From DASZYF01 sp035545535 (GTDB lineage Bacteria; Actinomycetota; Actinomycetes; Mycobacteriales; CAJCIY01), in NCBI GenBank assembly GCA_035545535.1, contig DASZYF010000173.1:1-35394 (forward strand): a stretch of DNA of 35,394 bases, written 5' to 3'. The notes below the pieces were generated by a model, which did no database searches, was not told the origin of the DNA, and saw nothing but the letters and a program-made list of their open reading frames with translations. A program made the position numbers and the translations under genes. The stretch's first letter is position 1. Each line of letters starts with the position of its first letter. Positions 6,705 through 14,932 of the stretch are shown in pieces.

Positions 6705-8150
6705 ATGCTCGCAGAGGCGGAGGGTTTGCGCCAGACTGGCGATGTGAGCGTGTCTCGTCCGGTCTCCCCCGCGACCCCGCCGGTCGCGCAGCCCTACACC
6801 TACCGCGCCCCGGAGCTGCACGAGCCGGACTGGCGCCGGCTGCCGGGCTGGCGCGACGTCACGGCGGCCGAGTGGGCCAGCGCGCAGTGGCAGCGCTCGC
6901 ACTGCGTGAAGTCGGTCACCGAGCTGCGCGCGGTGTGGGGGGACCTGGTCGACGACGCGTTCTACGCGGACCTGGAAGCCGACCAGCAGCAGATGGCGAC
7001 GATGGCGATGCTCATCCCGCCGCAGATGCTCAACACGATCGTGCCCGACGCGACACCCGACCTCGCGCAGGTCATGACCGACCCGGTGCGTCGCTACATG
7101 CTCCCGGTGCGCTCCGACCGGCACCCCACGTGGCCCAGCCACCCGCACGCTTCGCGCGACTCGCTCCACGAGGCGGAGATGTGGGGCGTCGAGGGCCTCA
7201 CGCACCGGTACCCGACGAAGGTGCTCGCCGAGCTCGTGCCGACCTGCCCGCAGTACTGCGGGCACTGCACGCGCATGGACCTCGTCGGCACGTCCGTCCC
7301 GCAGGTGACGAAGCACAAGCTGACGTTGAAGCCGACCGATCGCTACGCCGCGATGCTCGCCTACCTCGCGGAGCACACCGAGGTGCGCGACGTCGTCGTC
7401 TCCGGTGGCGATGTCGCGAACGTGCCCTGGCCGCGACTCGAGGCGTTCCTCATGGACCTGCTCGCGCTGCCGAACATCCGCGACATCCGGCTCGCGACGA
7501 AGGCACTCATGGGTCTGCCGCAGCACTGGTCGTCCGACGAGGTGCGCGCCGGCGTGGAGCGGGTCGCGCGGCTCGCAGCATCGCGCAACGTCGGCCTGGC
7601 CGTGCACACGCACGTGAACGCGGCGCAGTCGGTGACTCCTGCTGTGGCACAGGCTGTCCGCGCACTCCTCGATGCGGGCGTGCGCGATGTGCGCAACCAG
7701 GGCGTGCTCATGCGCGGCGTCAACGACACGCCCGACCGGCTGCTCGACCTGTGCTTCTCGCTGATGGACGGCGCCGCCGTCACGCCGTACTACTTCTACC
7801 TCTGCGACATGATCCCGAACGCCGAGCACTGGCGGACCTCTCTGCGGCAGGCCCAGGACCTGCAGAAGGCGATCATGGGCTGGCTGCCGGGGTTCGCAAC
7901 CCCACGCATCGTGTGCGACGTGCCGTACGTCGGCAAGCGTTGGGTGCACCAGGTCGACGAGTACGACGAGGTGCGCGGTGTGTCGTGGTGGTCGAAGAGC
8001 TACCGCACGCAGCTCGATGCCACGGACGCGGAGGCACTGACGAAGCGCTTCCCGTACTACGACCCGATCGACACGCTGCCGGAGATCGGTCAGGCGTGGT
8101 GGGTCGAACCACCGGCTCCCCACACGCGGAAGCCGCTGCAGGTCGTCTGA
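6705..8150 (+). CDS. kamA: Radical SAM lysine 2,3-aminomutase, divergent clade
   Basis: A 481-residue enzyme predicted to interconvert L-lysine and L-beta-lysine, the first pathway step. The 4Fe-4S/SAM motif is C181-x3-C185-x2-C188 (CPQYCGHC). Two Asp residues in positions that bind the substrate amino group in the clostridial enzyme appear to be kept (D368 in YLCDMI, D405 in VCDVPYVGK). K411 is the probable PLP lysine. The classical PGGGGK reads PYVGK here, one residue shorter from the Asp, and the usual SGGDPL reads SGGDVAN. ATG 6705 fits a leaderless transcript; GTG 6744 (VSVSRPV) is an alternative start. It converges on the Lrp gene with one base between the stops. Confidence 0.88.
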   Translation: MLAEAEGLRQTGDVSVSRPVSPATPPVAQPYTYRAPELHEPDWRRLPGWRDVTAAEWASAQWQRSHCVKSVTELRAVWGDLVDDAFYADLEADQQQMATMAMLIPPQMLNTIVPDATPDLAQVMTDPVRRYMLPVRSDRHPTWPSHPHASRDSLHEAEMWGVEGLTHRYPTKVLAELVPTCPQYCGHCTRMDLVGTSVPQVTKHKLTLKPTDRYAAMLAYLAEHTEVRDVVVSGGDVANVPWPRLEAFLMDLLALPNIRDIRLATKALMGLPQHWSSDEVRAGVERVARLAASRNVGLAVHTHVNAAQSVTPAVAQAVRALLDAGVRDVRNQGVLMRGVNDTPDRLLDLCFSLMDGAAVTPYYFYLCDMIPNAEHWRTSLRQAQDLQKAIMGWLPGFATPRIVCDVPYVGKRWVHQVDEYDEVRGVSWWSKSYRTQLDATDAEALTKRFPYYDPIDTLPEIGQAWWVEPPAPHTRKPLQVV

Positions 8151-8151
8151 C

Positions 8152-8643
8152 CTAGACGCCCGCCTGGCGACCTTCCCACGAGGTCGACAGCACGACGGTC
8201 GTGCGTGTGCGCACGTTCGCGAGGGCGCGGATCTCGCCGAGCAGGTCCTCGAGCTCGTGCGGGCCGGCGACGCGGACCTTGAGGATGTAGCTCTCGTCGC
8301 CCGCGACGCTGTGGCAGGCCTCCACCGCGTCGAGCGCGCGCAGCCGCTCGGGCGCGTCGTCGGGCGCCGCCGGGTCGATGGGCGTGATCGAGACGAACGC
8401 GAGCAGCGGCAGCCCGAGGGCGTCGGCGTCGACGAGCGCGGCGTAGCCCCGCACGACCCCGCGCTGCTCGAGCCGGCGCACCCGCTGGTGCACGGCCGAG
8501 ACCGAGAGGCCGGTCACCTTCGCGAGGTCGGTGTAGGAGGTCCGGCCGTCCACGGCCAGCGTCCGCACGATCAGCCGGTCGGTCTCGTCGTCGAGCAGGG
8601 AGGCCGCGGCCGGCCGGGGCCGGCCATCAGGCTCAGAGGACAC
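8152..8643 (-). CDS. Lrp/AsnC-family transcription regulator
   Basis: A 163-residue protein. Residues about 20-75 form the winged helix-turn-helix (LLDDETDRLIVRTLAVDGRTSYTDLAKVTGLSVSAVHQRVRRLEQRGVVRGY). Residues about 80-160 form the ligand-binding RAM domain (LAFVSITPIDP, ACHSVAGDESYILKVRV, LEDLLGEIRAL, TRTTVVLST). It has the usual family length. The frame stays open far upstream by chance; GTG 8643 gives a typical N-terminus and lies 7 nt from a -10 box TAAGAT. Lrp proteins often sense amino acids and control nearby catabolic genes, so control of kamA or kdd-kal by lysine is a reasonable inference, not shown. Confidence 0.93.
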   Translation of the reverse strand: MSSEPDGRPRPAAASLLDDETDRLIVRTLAVDGRTSYTDLAKVTGLSVSAVHQRVRRLEQRGVVRGYAALVDADALGLPLLAFVSITPIDPAAPDDAPERLRALDAVEACHSVAGDESYILKVRVAGPHELEDLLGEIRALANVRTRTTVVLSTSWEGRQAGV

Positions 8644-8656
8644 ACCGAAAATCTTA
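8644..8656 (-). promoter_or_regulatory. Leaderless -10 box of the Lrp-like gene
   Basis: TAAGAT (8656-8651) stands seven bases before GTG 8643, and no ribosome site is present. No convincing -35 box is seen at the usual distance. Confidence 0.5.
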
Positions 8657-8721
8657 CGGTGGACGCCCCGGATCCGCCCGGGACTTCTTGCGCCGACGGA
8701 CCGGCCTGGAAGGCTGCGTCC

Positions 8722-9654
8722 ATGGCTGACCGGTCCGGACCGTCCCTGCTGGCGCTCGACGGCCCGTCGCTGTGGTTCCGCACGTTCTACGGCGTGCCCG
8801 ACACCGTGCGCGCGCCCGACGGCACGCTCGTCAACGCCGTCCGCGGCTTCCTCGACTACGTCGCGCGGCTGCTGACCGACTTCCGTCCGGACGACCTCGT
8901 GGTGACCGACGACTGGGACTGGCGGCCGCAGTGGCGCGTCGACCTCATCCCCTCCTACAAGACCCACCGGCTGGCCGAGGGCGGGGGCGGCGCCATGGAG
9001 GAGCCGGACGAGCTGGGACCGCAGGTCCTGCTCATCAACGCGTTCCTCGCCGCGTTGGGCATCGCGAGCATCGGCGTCGACGGCTTCGAGGCCGACGATG
9101 TGCTGGGAACGCTCGTCGCGCGGAGCAGCGGGCCGGCCTGGGTGGTCACGGGCGACCGTGACCTGTTCCAGCTGGTGCGCGACGAGCCCTCGCCGGTGCG
9201 CATCGTCTACGCGGTCGAGAAGATGAAGCTCTACGGCCCGGCCGAGGTCCACGCCAAGTACGGGATCCCGGGCACCGCCTACGCCGACTTCGCGTTGCTG
9301 CGCGGTGACGCCAGCGACGGCCTGCCCGGGGTGAAGGGCATCGGCGAGAAGACCGCCGCTGCGCTGCTGAACCGCTTCGGCTCCCTCGAGGGGATCCGGG
9401 CCGCGCTGGCCGATGGAGCGGACGACGGGTTCCCGGCCGGGAGCCGGGCGAAGCTGCTCGCCGCCGCGGACTACATCGTCGCGGCCGAGCCGGTGGTGCG
9501 GGTGCGGGACGACGTGCCGCTGCCCGAGCACGACCCGACGGTCCCCCGCTCCCCCGCGGAGCCCGCCCTCCTGGTCGAGCTCGTCGACGCGACCGGGCTG
9601 GACTCGTCGGTCGACCGCGTGCTGAAGGCGCTCGAGGTGTGCGCCCAACGCTGA
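8722..9654 (+). CDS. Stand-alone 5'-3' exonuclease (PolA N-terminal domain-like)
   Basis: A 310-residue protein equivalent to the 5'-nuclease/flap-endonuclease domain of DNA polymerase I without the polymerase. Acidic metal ligands are visible: D13 (LALDGPS), the FEADD cluster at 122-126, TGDRD around 143-147 and GDASD around 195-199. The helix-hairpin-helix GVKGIGEKTAAALLNRFG follows at about 203-220. It should cut 5' flaps or RNA primers in repair and replication. ATG 8722 has GGAAGG eight bases upstream. Many actinobacteria carry such a separate gene besides polA. It is divergent from the Lrp gene. Confidence 0.93.
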   Translation: MADRSGPSLLALDGPSLWFRTFYGVPDTVRAPDGTLVNAVRGFLDYVARLLTDFRPDDLVVTDDWDWRPQWRVDLIPSYKTHRLAEGGGGAMEEPDELGPQVLLINAFLAALGIASIGVDGFEADDVLGTLVARSSGPAWVVTGDRDLFQLVRDEPSPVRIVYAVEKMKLYGPAEVHAKYGIPGTAYADFALLRGDASDGLPGVKGIGEKTAAALLNRFGSLEGIRAALADGADDGFPAGSRAKLLAAADYIVAAEPVVRVRDDVPLPEHDPTVPRSPAEPALLVELVDATGLDSSVDRVLKALEVCAQR

Positions 9655-9675
9655 GGAGCCGGTGCTACTCGCGGG

Positions 9676-9687
9676 TAACATGAGCGC
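9676..9687 (+). promoter_or_regulatory. Leaderless -10 box of glpD
   Basis: TAACAT (9676-9681) lies six bases before GTG 9688 and 22 bp after the exonuclease stop, so glpD probably has its own promoter and a leaderless mRNA. The -35 region is not recognisable. Confidence 0.5.
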
Positions 9688-11388
9688 GTGCGCCCGTTCT
9701 CGGTGCTCCACCGGGCCGACGACGTCGCTGACGCGACCGCCGGCGAGGTCGACGTCCTCATCGTCGGCCTCGGCGCCACCGGCGCCGGCGTGGCGCTGGA
9801 CGCCGCGGCGCGGGGCATGTCGGTGGTGGCCGTCGACAAGGGCGACCTGTCCTCGGGGACGTCGAGCAAGTCGAGCAAGCTGATCCACGGCGGGCTGCGC
9901 TACCTCGAGAACTACGAGTTCACGCTCGTGCACGAGGGCGTCACCGAACGGCAGCTGCTGATGAAGCTCGCGCCGCACCTGGTGCGCCCGATGGACTTCG
10001 TGTATCCCGTGTGGCCCGACACGGCGAAGCGCCGGCTCCTCGGGCTCGGCATGACGACGTACGACGTGTTCGCGATGGCGTCGCTCGGGTCGATGCGGAG
10101 CGACATCCGGCGGCACGACCGGCTCAGCGCCGAGGAAGCGATCGCCGCCGCGCCGGCGCTCGAGCGCAGCGGCATGGAGTACGCGTTCGTCTACGGCGAC
10201 TGCGCCACCGACGACTCGCGGCTCGTGCTCGCGGTGGTGCGCGAGGCCCGTCGCTTCGGCGCCGTCACGCTCCCCTACACCGAGGTGACCGACTTCTTCA
10301 CCGATGCGAACGGCGCCGTGAAGGGCGCGGCGCTGCGCGACAACATCACCGGCTCGACCTACGAGGTGCGCGCACGGCACGTCGTCAACGCGACCGGCGT
10401 CTGGGTCGACACGGTGATGGCGATGGCGGCGGGCTCGGACGGCGACAAGGCGTCGTTGCCGAGCGTGCAACCGAGCAAGGGTGTGCACGTCGTCGTGCCG
10501 CACGCCCGGCTGCCCCTGACGAACACGAGCGTGCTGCTGCCGAGCAAGCAGGGCGACGGCCGGTCGATGTTCGCGATCCCGTGGGGCCGGCAGACCATCC
10601 TCGGCACGACCGACACCGCGTACGACGGACCGCTCGACACGATCGGCGTCGAGCAGGACGACCTCGACTACGTCCTGGCCTCGGGCAACGCCGTGTTCGA
10701 CATGGGCCTCGAGGAGTCCGACGTCGTCGGTGCGTGGGCCGGGGCGCGGCCGCTGCTGCGTGGCAAGGGCGACTCGATGAGCGACATGTCGCGCCGCCAC
10801 ACGCTGATCGAGGGCGCCGGTGGACTCGTCACCATCACGGGCGGCAAGCTCACGACCTACCGGCGCATGGCCGCCGACGTGGTCGACCTGCTCTGCGCGC
10901 GGGACGAGTCGAAGGCACGGTGCCGCACCGACGAGATCCCGCTCGGCAGCTCGCGCCCGCTCGCGGCGCTCACGACCGACGTCATCGAGGCCGCGGCGGC
11001 GGTGAGCGTCGATGCCGAGTGCGCCCGGCTGCTCGTGCGGCAGCACGGCGAGCGCGCACCCGACGTGCTCGGCCTCGTGGCCGGCGACCGGTCGCTGCGC
11101 GACCGCATCTCCCCGGCCGCGGCCCACATCCTCGCGGAGGTCGTGTACGCCGCGCGCGAGGAGGGCGCCGCCACACTCGACGATGTGCTGTCGCGGCGCA
11201 TGCGCATCTCGTTGCGCGCGCGCGACGCCGGCCTGCCCATCGCCCCGCACGCGGCCCGCCTGCTCGCGCAGGAGATCGGGTGCGACGACGGGTGGGCCGA
11301 GCAGCAGGTGCGGCGCTACGTCGACGCGGTGCGGCGGGAGCGCGGGGTGCTCGCGGACACGCTGGACCCGGTGCCCGCTACGCCCTGA
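9688..11388 (+). CDS. glpD: Glycerol-3-phosphate dehydrogenase, FAD-dependent
   Basis: A 566-residue flavoenzyme that oxidises sn-glycerol 3-phosphate to dihydroxyacetone phosphate at the membrane and passes electrons to quinone. The FAD-binding motif is G27-x-G29-x2-G32 in DVLIVGLGATGAG, followed by the family signature DKGDLSSGTSSKSSKLIHGGLRYLE. Further marks are AFVYGDC, VVNATGVWVD, PSKGVHVVVPH, AIPWGRQTILGTTDTAYDG, GARPLL and TGGKLTTYRRMA. A C-terminal helical domain has CDDGWAEQQVRRYVDAVRRE. Length is normal. Its last 73 bp overlap the oppositely oriented hydrolase gene. Confidence 0.96.
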   Translation: MRPFSVLHRADDVADATAGEVDVLIVGLGATGAGVALDAAARGMSVVAVDKGDLSSGTSSKSSKLIHGGLRYLENYEFTLVHEGVTERQLLMKLAPHLVRPMDFVYPVWPDTAKRRLLGLGMTTYDVFAMASLGSMRSDIRRHDRLSAEEAIAAAPALERSGMEYAFVYGDCATDDSRLVLAVVREARRFGAVTLPYTEVTDFFTDANGAVKGAALRDNITGSTYEVRARHVVNATGVWVDTVMAMAAGSDGDKASLPSVQPSKGVHVVVPHARLPLTNTSVLLPSKQGDGRSMFAIPWGRQTILGTTDTAYDGPLDTIGVEQDDLDYVLASGNAVFDMGLEESDVVGAWAGARPLLRGKGDSMSDMSRRHTLIEGAGGLVTITGGKLTTYRRMAADVVDLLCARDESKARCRTDEIPLGSSRPLAALTTDVIEAAAAVSVDAECARLLVRQHGERAPDVLGLVAGDRSLRDRISPAAAHILAEVVYAAREEGAATLDDVLSRRMRISLRARDAGLPIAPHAARLLAQEIGCDDGWAEQQVRRYVDAVRRERGVLADTLDPVPATP

Positions 11389-12197
11389 CCGGAGCCCGGC
11401 AACGCGACCGACGGTGCGGCCCGCGAGCAGGTCTCGCGCACGATGGCGACGACGCGGTCGGTGTCGTCCCACGTCGGCGTGTGCCCGCAGCCGGGCAGGC
11501 TGACCCAGCGCGTCGTCGGCGCCAGCTCGTCGCGCCGCTGGCACAGGCGGCTCGGCAGGATCCCGTCGCGCGTCCCCCACGCGACGGTCACCGGCACCGT
11601 GATGTCGCGACCGCCCCGGAAGCGGCGTGACTCCATGGCGGCGAGCGTCGCATCCCAGCCGGGCGCCTCCGCAAGCAGCCGCACCTCCGTGACGAGCTCG
11701 TCGTCGGTGAGCCGCGACGGCCGGCCGTGGTTCGGCAGCACCAGAGCGCGCGCGCCGCGGGTGGCGAAGATGCGCTCGGCGGACCCGCTCATGCGCACGG
11801 CCGAGGCCCGCAGCGCTTTGAGGACGCCGCGGCAGTAGGCGGGCAGCTCGCCGGGCCACAGGCCCGCGGGGCTGAACGCGACGACGCTGCGCGCCCGGTT
11901 GAGCAGGGCCAGCTCGAGACCGACCCATCCGCCGAGGCTCACGCCCGCGACGTGGGCCGTCTCGACCTCGAGCTTGTCGAGCAGGCTGCGCACCGCGACG
12001 GCGAGCCGCTGCGGTGAGGGCTCGGTCTTCACCGGCGCCGAGCCGCCGAAGCCGGGCAGATCGACGGCGATCACGTCGAAGGACTCGGCGAGGGCCGGCA
12101 CGCACGGGTTCCAGATCTGCAACGACTCCCCGATGCCGTGCAGCAGCACGAGCGGCTCGCCGGAGCCGGTCCGTTCGTGGTGCAGCGCGCGGGTCAC
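11316..12197 (-). CDS. Alpha/beta hydrolase
   Basis: A 293-residue protein of the alpha/beta hydrolase fold. The oxyanion segment is LLHGIGES near residue 19. The nucleophile elbow is GVSLGG with S87. A probable acid is the Asp of GTRDGILP, and the base is the His in LPGCGHTPTWDD. The substrate is unknown. GTG 12197 overlaps the helY stop as GTGA, so it is probably co-translated with helY. The last 25 or so residues, Ser/Arg/Gly-rich, come from DNA that also encodes the end of GlpD on the other strand, and they look unlike a folded domain. Confidence 0.85.
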   Translation of the reverse strand: MTRALHHERTGSGEPLVLLHGIGESLQIWNPCVPALAESFDVIAVDLPGFGGSAPVKTEPSPQRLAVAVRSLLDKLEVETAHVAGVSLGGWVGLELALLNRARSVVAFSPAGLWPGELPAYCRGVLKALRASAVRMSGSAERIFATRGARALVLPNHGRPSRLTDDELVTEVRLLAEAPGWDATLAAMESRRFRGGRDITVPVTVAWGTRDGILPSRLCQRRDELAPTTRWVSLPGCGHTPTWDDTDRVVAIVRETCSRAAPSVALPGSGQGVAGTGSSVSASTPRSRRTAST

Positions 12198-14896
12198 GCT
12201 GACACCACACCACGTCGGAGGGCCCGGACGGCGGAACGCGCCGCGTTCCCCACCACCGGGTCGGCCGACAGCTGGTCCAGCAGGTCGACGAGCTGCCGCA
12301 CCCAGCGCACGAAGTCGCCCGCCGTCAGGTCAGCCCCGGCGAGCACGGTGCCCAGGCCGGCCCCGGACGCCCACGCGTGGACCGCCCAGCACAGGCCGGG
12401 ATCGGGAGCGCGCAGCGTGTCGAGGCGGTGGTGCGCCTCGCGCTCCGCGAGGTCGGTCGCCACCCGCGCCGTGTCGGACACGACCGCCATGACGGGTGCG
12501 GGCGCGACCCGGGCCGGCACCTCGTCCGGGCGGCGCGGCTCGTACACCAGCGTCGAGACGACCGCGGCGAGCCCGGGAGCGTCGAGGTCGTCCCACAGCC
12601 GGCGGCGGAGGCACTCGGCGACGATGAGGTCGCTCTCCGCGTAGATGCGGGCCAGCCGGGCGCCGTGCTCGGTGACACCGGTGCCCGAGAGGTAGCCGAG
12701 GTCGCTCAGCACGCCGCAGACGCGGTCGAAGGTGCGGGCGAGCGAGTGCGTGCGCTCCTCGACCTGCCGGCGCAGCGCCGCGGTCTCGCGCTCGAGGCGC
12801 TCGCGACGCTCGGACCACCGCAGGTGCTGCTCACGGTCGGCGCAGCCGTGCACCGGATGCGCCCGCAGCGCGGCGCGCAGCCGGAGCAGCTCGCTGTCGT
12901 CGGCGGCCAGGCTGCGGCCCCGGCTGCTGCGCCCGCTGGTCCGGCCGCTCGCCTCGGTGTAGCCCTGGTGGTGCAGCGTCGAGACCAGGTCCCGTCGCGA
13001 CTGCGGCGAGCGGGCGTTGAACGACTTCGGGATGCGCAGCCGTCCGAGCACGTCCGGGGGCGACGGGAAGTCGACGATCGACAGGCGGCGCACCTGGCGA
13101 TCGGCGGTGAGCACGACGGGACGCGGCTCGTCCTCGAGGTGACCGCGCGCCGGCGTCGCCCGGACGGGGGCCTTGCCAGGGTCCAGGACGACGGCCACGC
13201 CCGCACGCCGGCCGCCGGGCACGCGGATGACGTCGCCGGTGCGCAGCGCGTCGAGCACCTCCCGCGCCGCGCCGCGCCGCTGCCGGCTGCCCTCACGCGC
13301 GAGCATCGCCTCGCGGTCCTTGATGGCGCGGCGGAGCCGGTCGTACTCACCCACGTCGCCGTGCTCGCACGTCGCCGCCTCGTCGTAGCCCTGGAGCGCC
13401 TCCTCGTTGCGCGCGACCTGACGCGCGATGCCGACGACGGAGCGGTCGGCCTGGAACTGCGCGAACGAGGACGAGAGGAGCTCGCGCGCACGGTCCCGAC
13501 CCATGCCGCCGACGAGGTTGACCGCCATGTTGTACGACGGCCGGAACGACGAGCGCAGAGGGTACGTGCGGGTGCTCGCGAGGCCCGCGACCTGCCGCGG
13601 GTCGAGACCGGCCTGCCAGAGGACGACGGCGTGGCCCTCGACGTCGATGCTCCGCCGGCCCGCCCGCCCGGTGAGCTGGGTGTACTCCCCCGGCGTGACG
13701 TCGGCGTGCGTCTCGCCGTCCCACTTCGACAGCGAGGTGAGGACGACGGAGCGCGCCGGCATGTTCACGCCCAGCGCGAGCGTCTCGGTGGCGAACACGA
13801 CCCGCACGAGGCCGCGGACAAACAGCTCCTCGACTGCTTCCTTGAACGCGGGCAACAGGCCCGCGTGGTGCGCGGCGACGCCCCGCTCGAGTGCGTCGAG
13901 CCAGCCGGCGTAGCCGAGCACGCGCAGGTCGTCATCCGACAGCGCGGCCGTGTGCCGTTCCGCGACCTCGCGGATGGTCGCCCGCTGCGTGTCGGGAACG
14001 AGGCGCAGACCGGACGCCACGCATCGCTCGACCGACTGGTCGCAGCCCGCACGGCTGAACACGAACACGATCGCGGGCAGCAGCCCTTCGCCGTCCAGGC
14101 GGTGCACGGCGTCGACGCGGTCCGGGGGCCGGGCGCGCGAGCGCGGGCGCTGCGAGAAGCCGCCCTTGCCGCGATCGCGGTGGTCGCGCCAGCGCTCGAC
14201 CTTCACGTCCTCGCGCGCGATCTCGAGCAGCTGGGGGTTGACCGTGAGGCCGTCGTCGGACATGAGGTCGTAGAGGCGGTTGCCCGCCATCACGTGCTGG
14301 AACAGCGGGACCGGCCGATGCTCCTCGAGCACGACGCGCGTGTGCCCGCGGACGGTCACCAGCCAGTCGGCGAACTCCTCCGCGTTGCTCACCGTCGCCG
14401 ACAGCGACACCAGCCGCACGGAGGCGGGCAGGTGGATGATCACTTCTTCCCACACGGCGCCACGGAAGCGGTCGGCGAGGTAGTGCACCTCGTCCATGAC
14501 GACGTAGCCGAGGCCGGTGAGGCTGTGCGAGCCGGCGTAGAGCATGTTGCGCAGCACCTCGGTCGTCATCACGACGATGGGCGCCTCCCCGTTGATGCTC
14601 GTGTCACCGGTGAGGAGCCCGACGCGGTGCGCGCCGTAGCGGGCCGACAGGTCGGCGTGCTTCTGGTTGGACAGCGCCTTGATCGGCGTCGTGTAGAAGC
14701 ACTTCTTGCCCTGCGCGAGCGCGAGGTGGACCGCGAACTCGCCGACGACCGTCTTGCCGGCGCCGGTGGGCGCGCACACCAGCACGCCGTCGCCCGCGGC
14801 CAGCGCCGCGCAGCCGTCCAGCTGGAAGCGGTCGAGCCCGAAGGGGTAGCCGGCCGCGAACTCGGCCGTCACCGGATCCGTGACGTCCGCGGCCAT
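12194..14896 (-). CDS. helY: Ski2/Mtr4-like DEAD/DEAH-box RNA helicase HelY
   Basis: A 900-residue superfamily 2 helicase. Walker A is APTGAGKT at 42-49. Motif II is DEVH at 135-138, motif III is SAT at 166-168, and the helicase C domain ends with TGRAGRR. A central linker and a C-terminal DSHCT-like region follow (YPLRSSFRPSYNMAVNLV; STLVYEPRR). The protein has the usual HelY length. In Mycobacterium helY also lies next to the tat and paf genes, so the position is conserved. It probably acts in RNA turnover. ATG 14896 is six bases from a -10 box TACGCT, so the mRNA may be leaderless. Confidence 0.93.
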   Translation of the reverse strand: MAADVTDPVTAEFAAGYPFGLDRFQLDGCAALAAGDGVLVCAPTGAGKTVVGEFAVHLALAQGKKCFYTTPIKALSNQKHADLSARYGAHRVGLLTGDTSINGEAPIVVMTTEVLRNMLYAGSHSLTGLGYVVMDEVHYLADRFRGAVWEEVIIHLPASVRLVSLSATVSNAEEFADWLVTVRGHTRVVLEEHRPVPLFQHVMAGNRLYDLMSDDGLTVNPQLLEIAREDVKVERWRDHRDRGKGGFSQRPRSRARPPDRVDAVHRLDGEGLLPAIVFVFSRAGCDQSVERCVASGLRLVPDTQRATIREVAERHTAALSDDDLRVLGYAGWLDALERGVAAHHAGLLPAFKEAVEELFVRGLVRVVFATETLALGVNMPARSVVLTSLSKWDGETHADVTPGEYTQLTGRAGRRSIDVEGHAVVLWQAGLDPRQVAGLASTRTYPLRSSFRPSYNMAVNLVGGMGRDRARELLSSSFAQFQADRSVVGIARQVARNEEALQGYDEAATCEHGDVGEYDRLRRAIKDREAMLAREGSRQRRGAAREVLDALRTGDVIRVPGGRRAGVAVVLDPGKAPVRATPARGHLEDEPRPVVLTADRQVRRLSIVDFPSPPDVLGRLRIPKSFNARSPQSRRDLVSTLHHQGYTEASGRTSGRSSRGRSLAADDSELLRLRAALRAHPVHGCADREQHLRWSERRERLERETAALRRQVEERTHSLARTFDRVCGVLSDLGYLSGTGVTEHGARLARIYAESDLIVAECLRRRLWDDLDAPGLAAVVSTLVYEPRRPDEVPARVAPAPVMAVVSDTARVATDLAEREAHHRLDTLRAPDPGLCWAVHAWASGAGLGTVLAGADLTAGDFVRWVRQLVDLLDQLSADPVVGNAARSAVRALRRGVVSA

Positions 14897-14908
14897 GCCT
14901 GGAGCGTA
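14897..14908 (-). promoter_or_regulatory. Leaderless -10 box of helY
   Basis: TACGCT (14908-14903) stands six bases before ATG 14896 in the 36-bp gap after the diacylglycerol kinase-like gene. No ribosome site is seen. Confidence 0.45.
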
Positions 14909-14932
14909 AGCAGACCGGACCGCGTTGATGCC

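Noticed and set aside
8152..12213. Open frame of 1353 codons on the minus strand running from the Lrp gene through glpD
   Set aside because: Only the first 492 bp (Lrp-like) read as a real protein. The remainder is the complement of the exonuclease and glpD genes.
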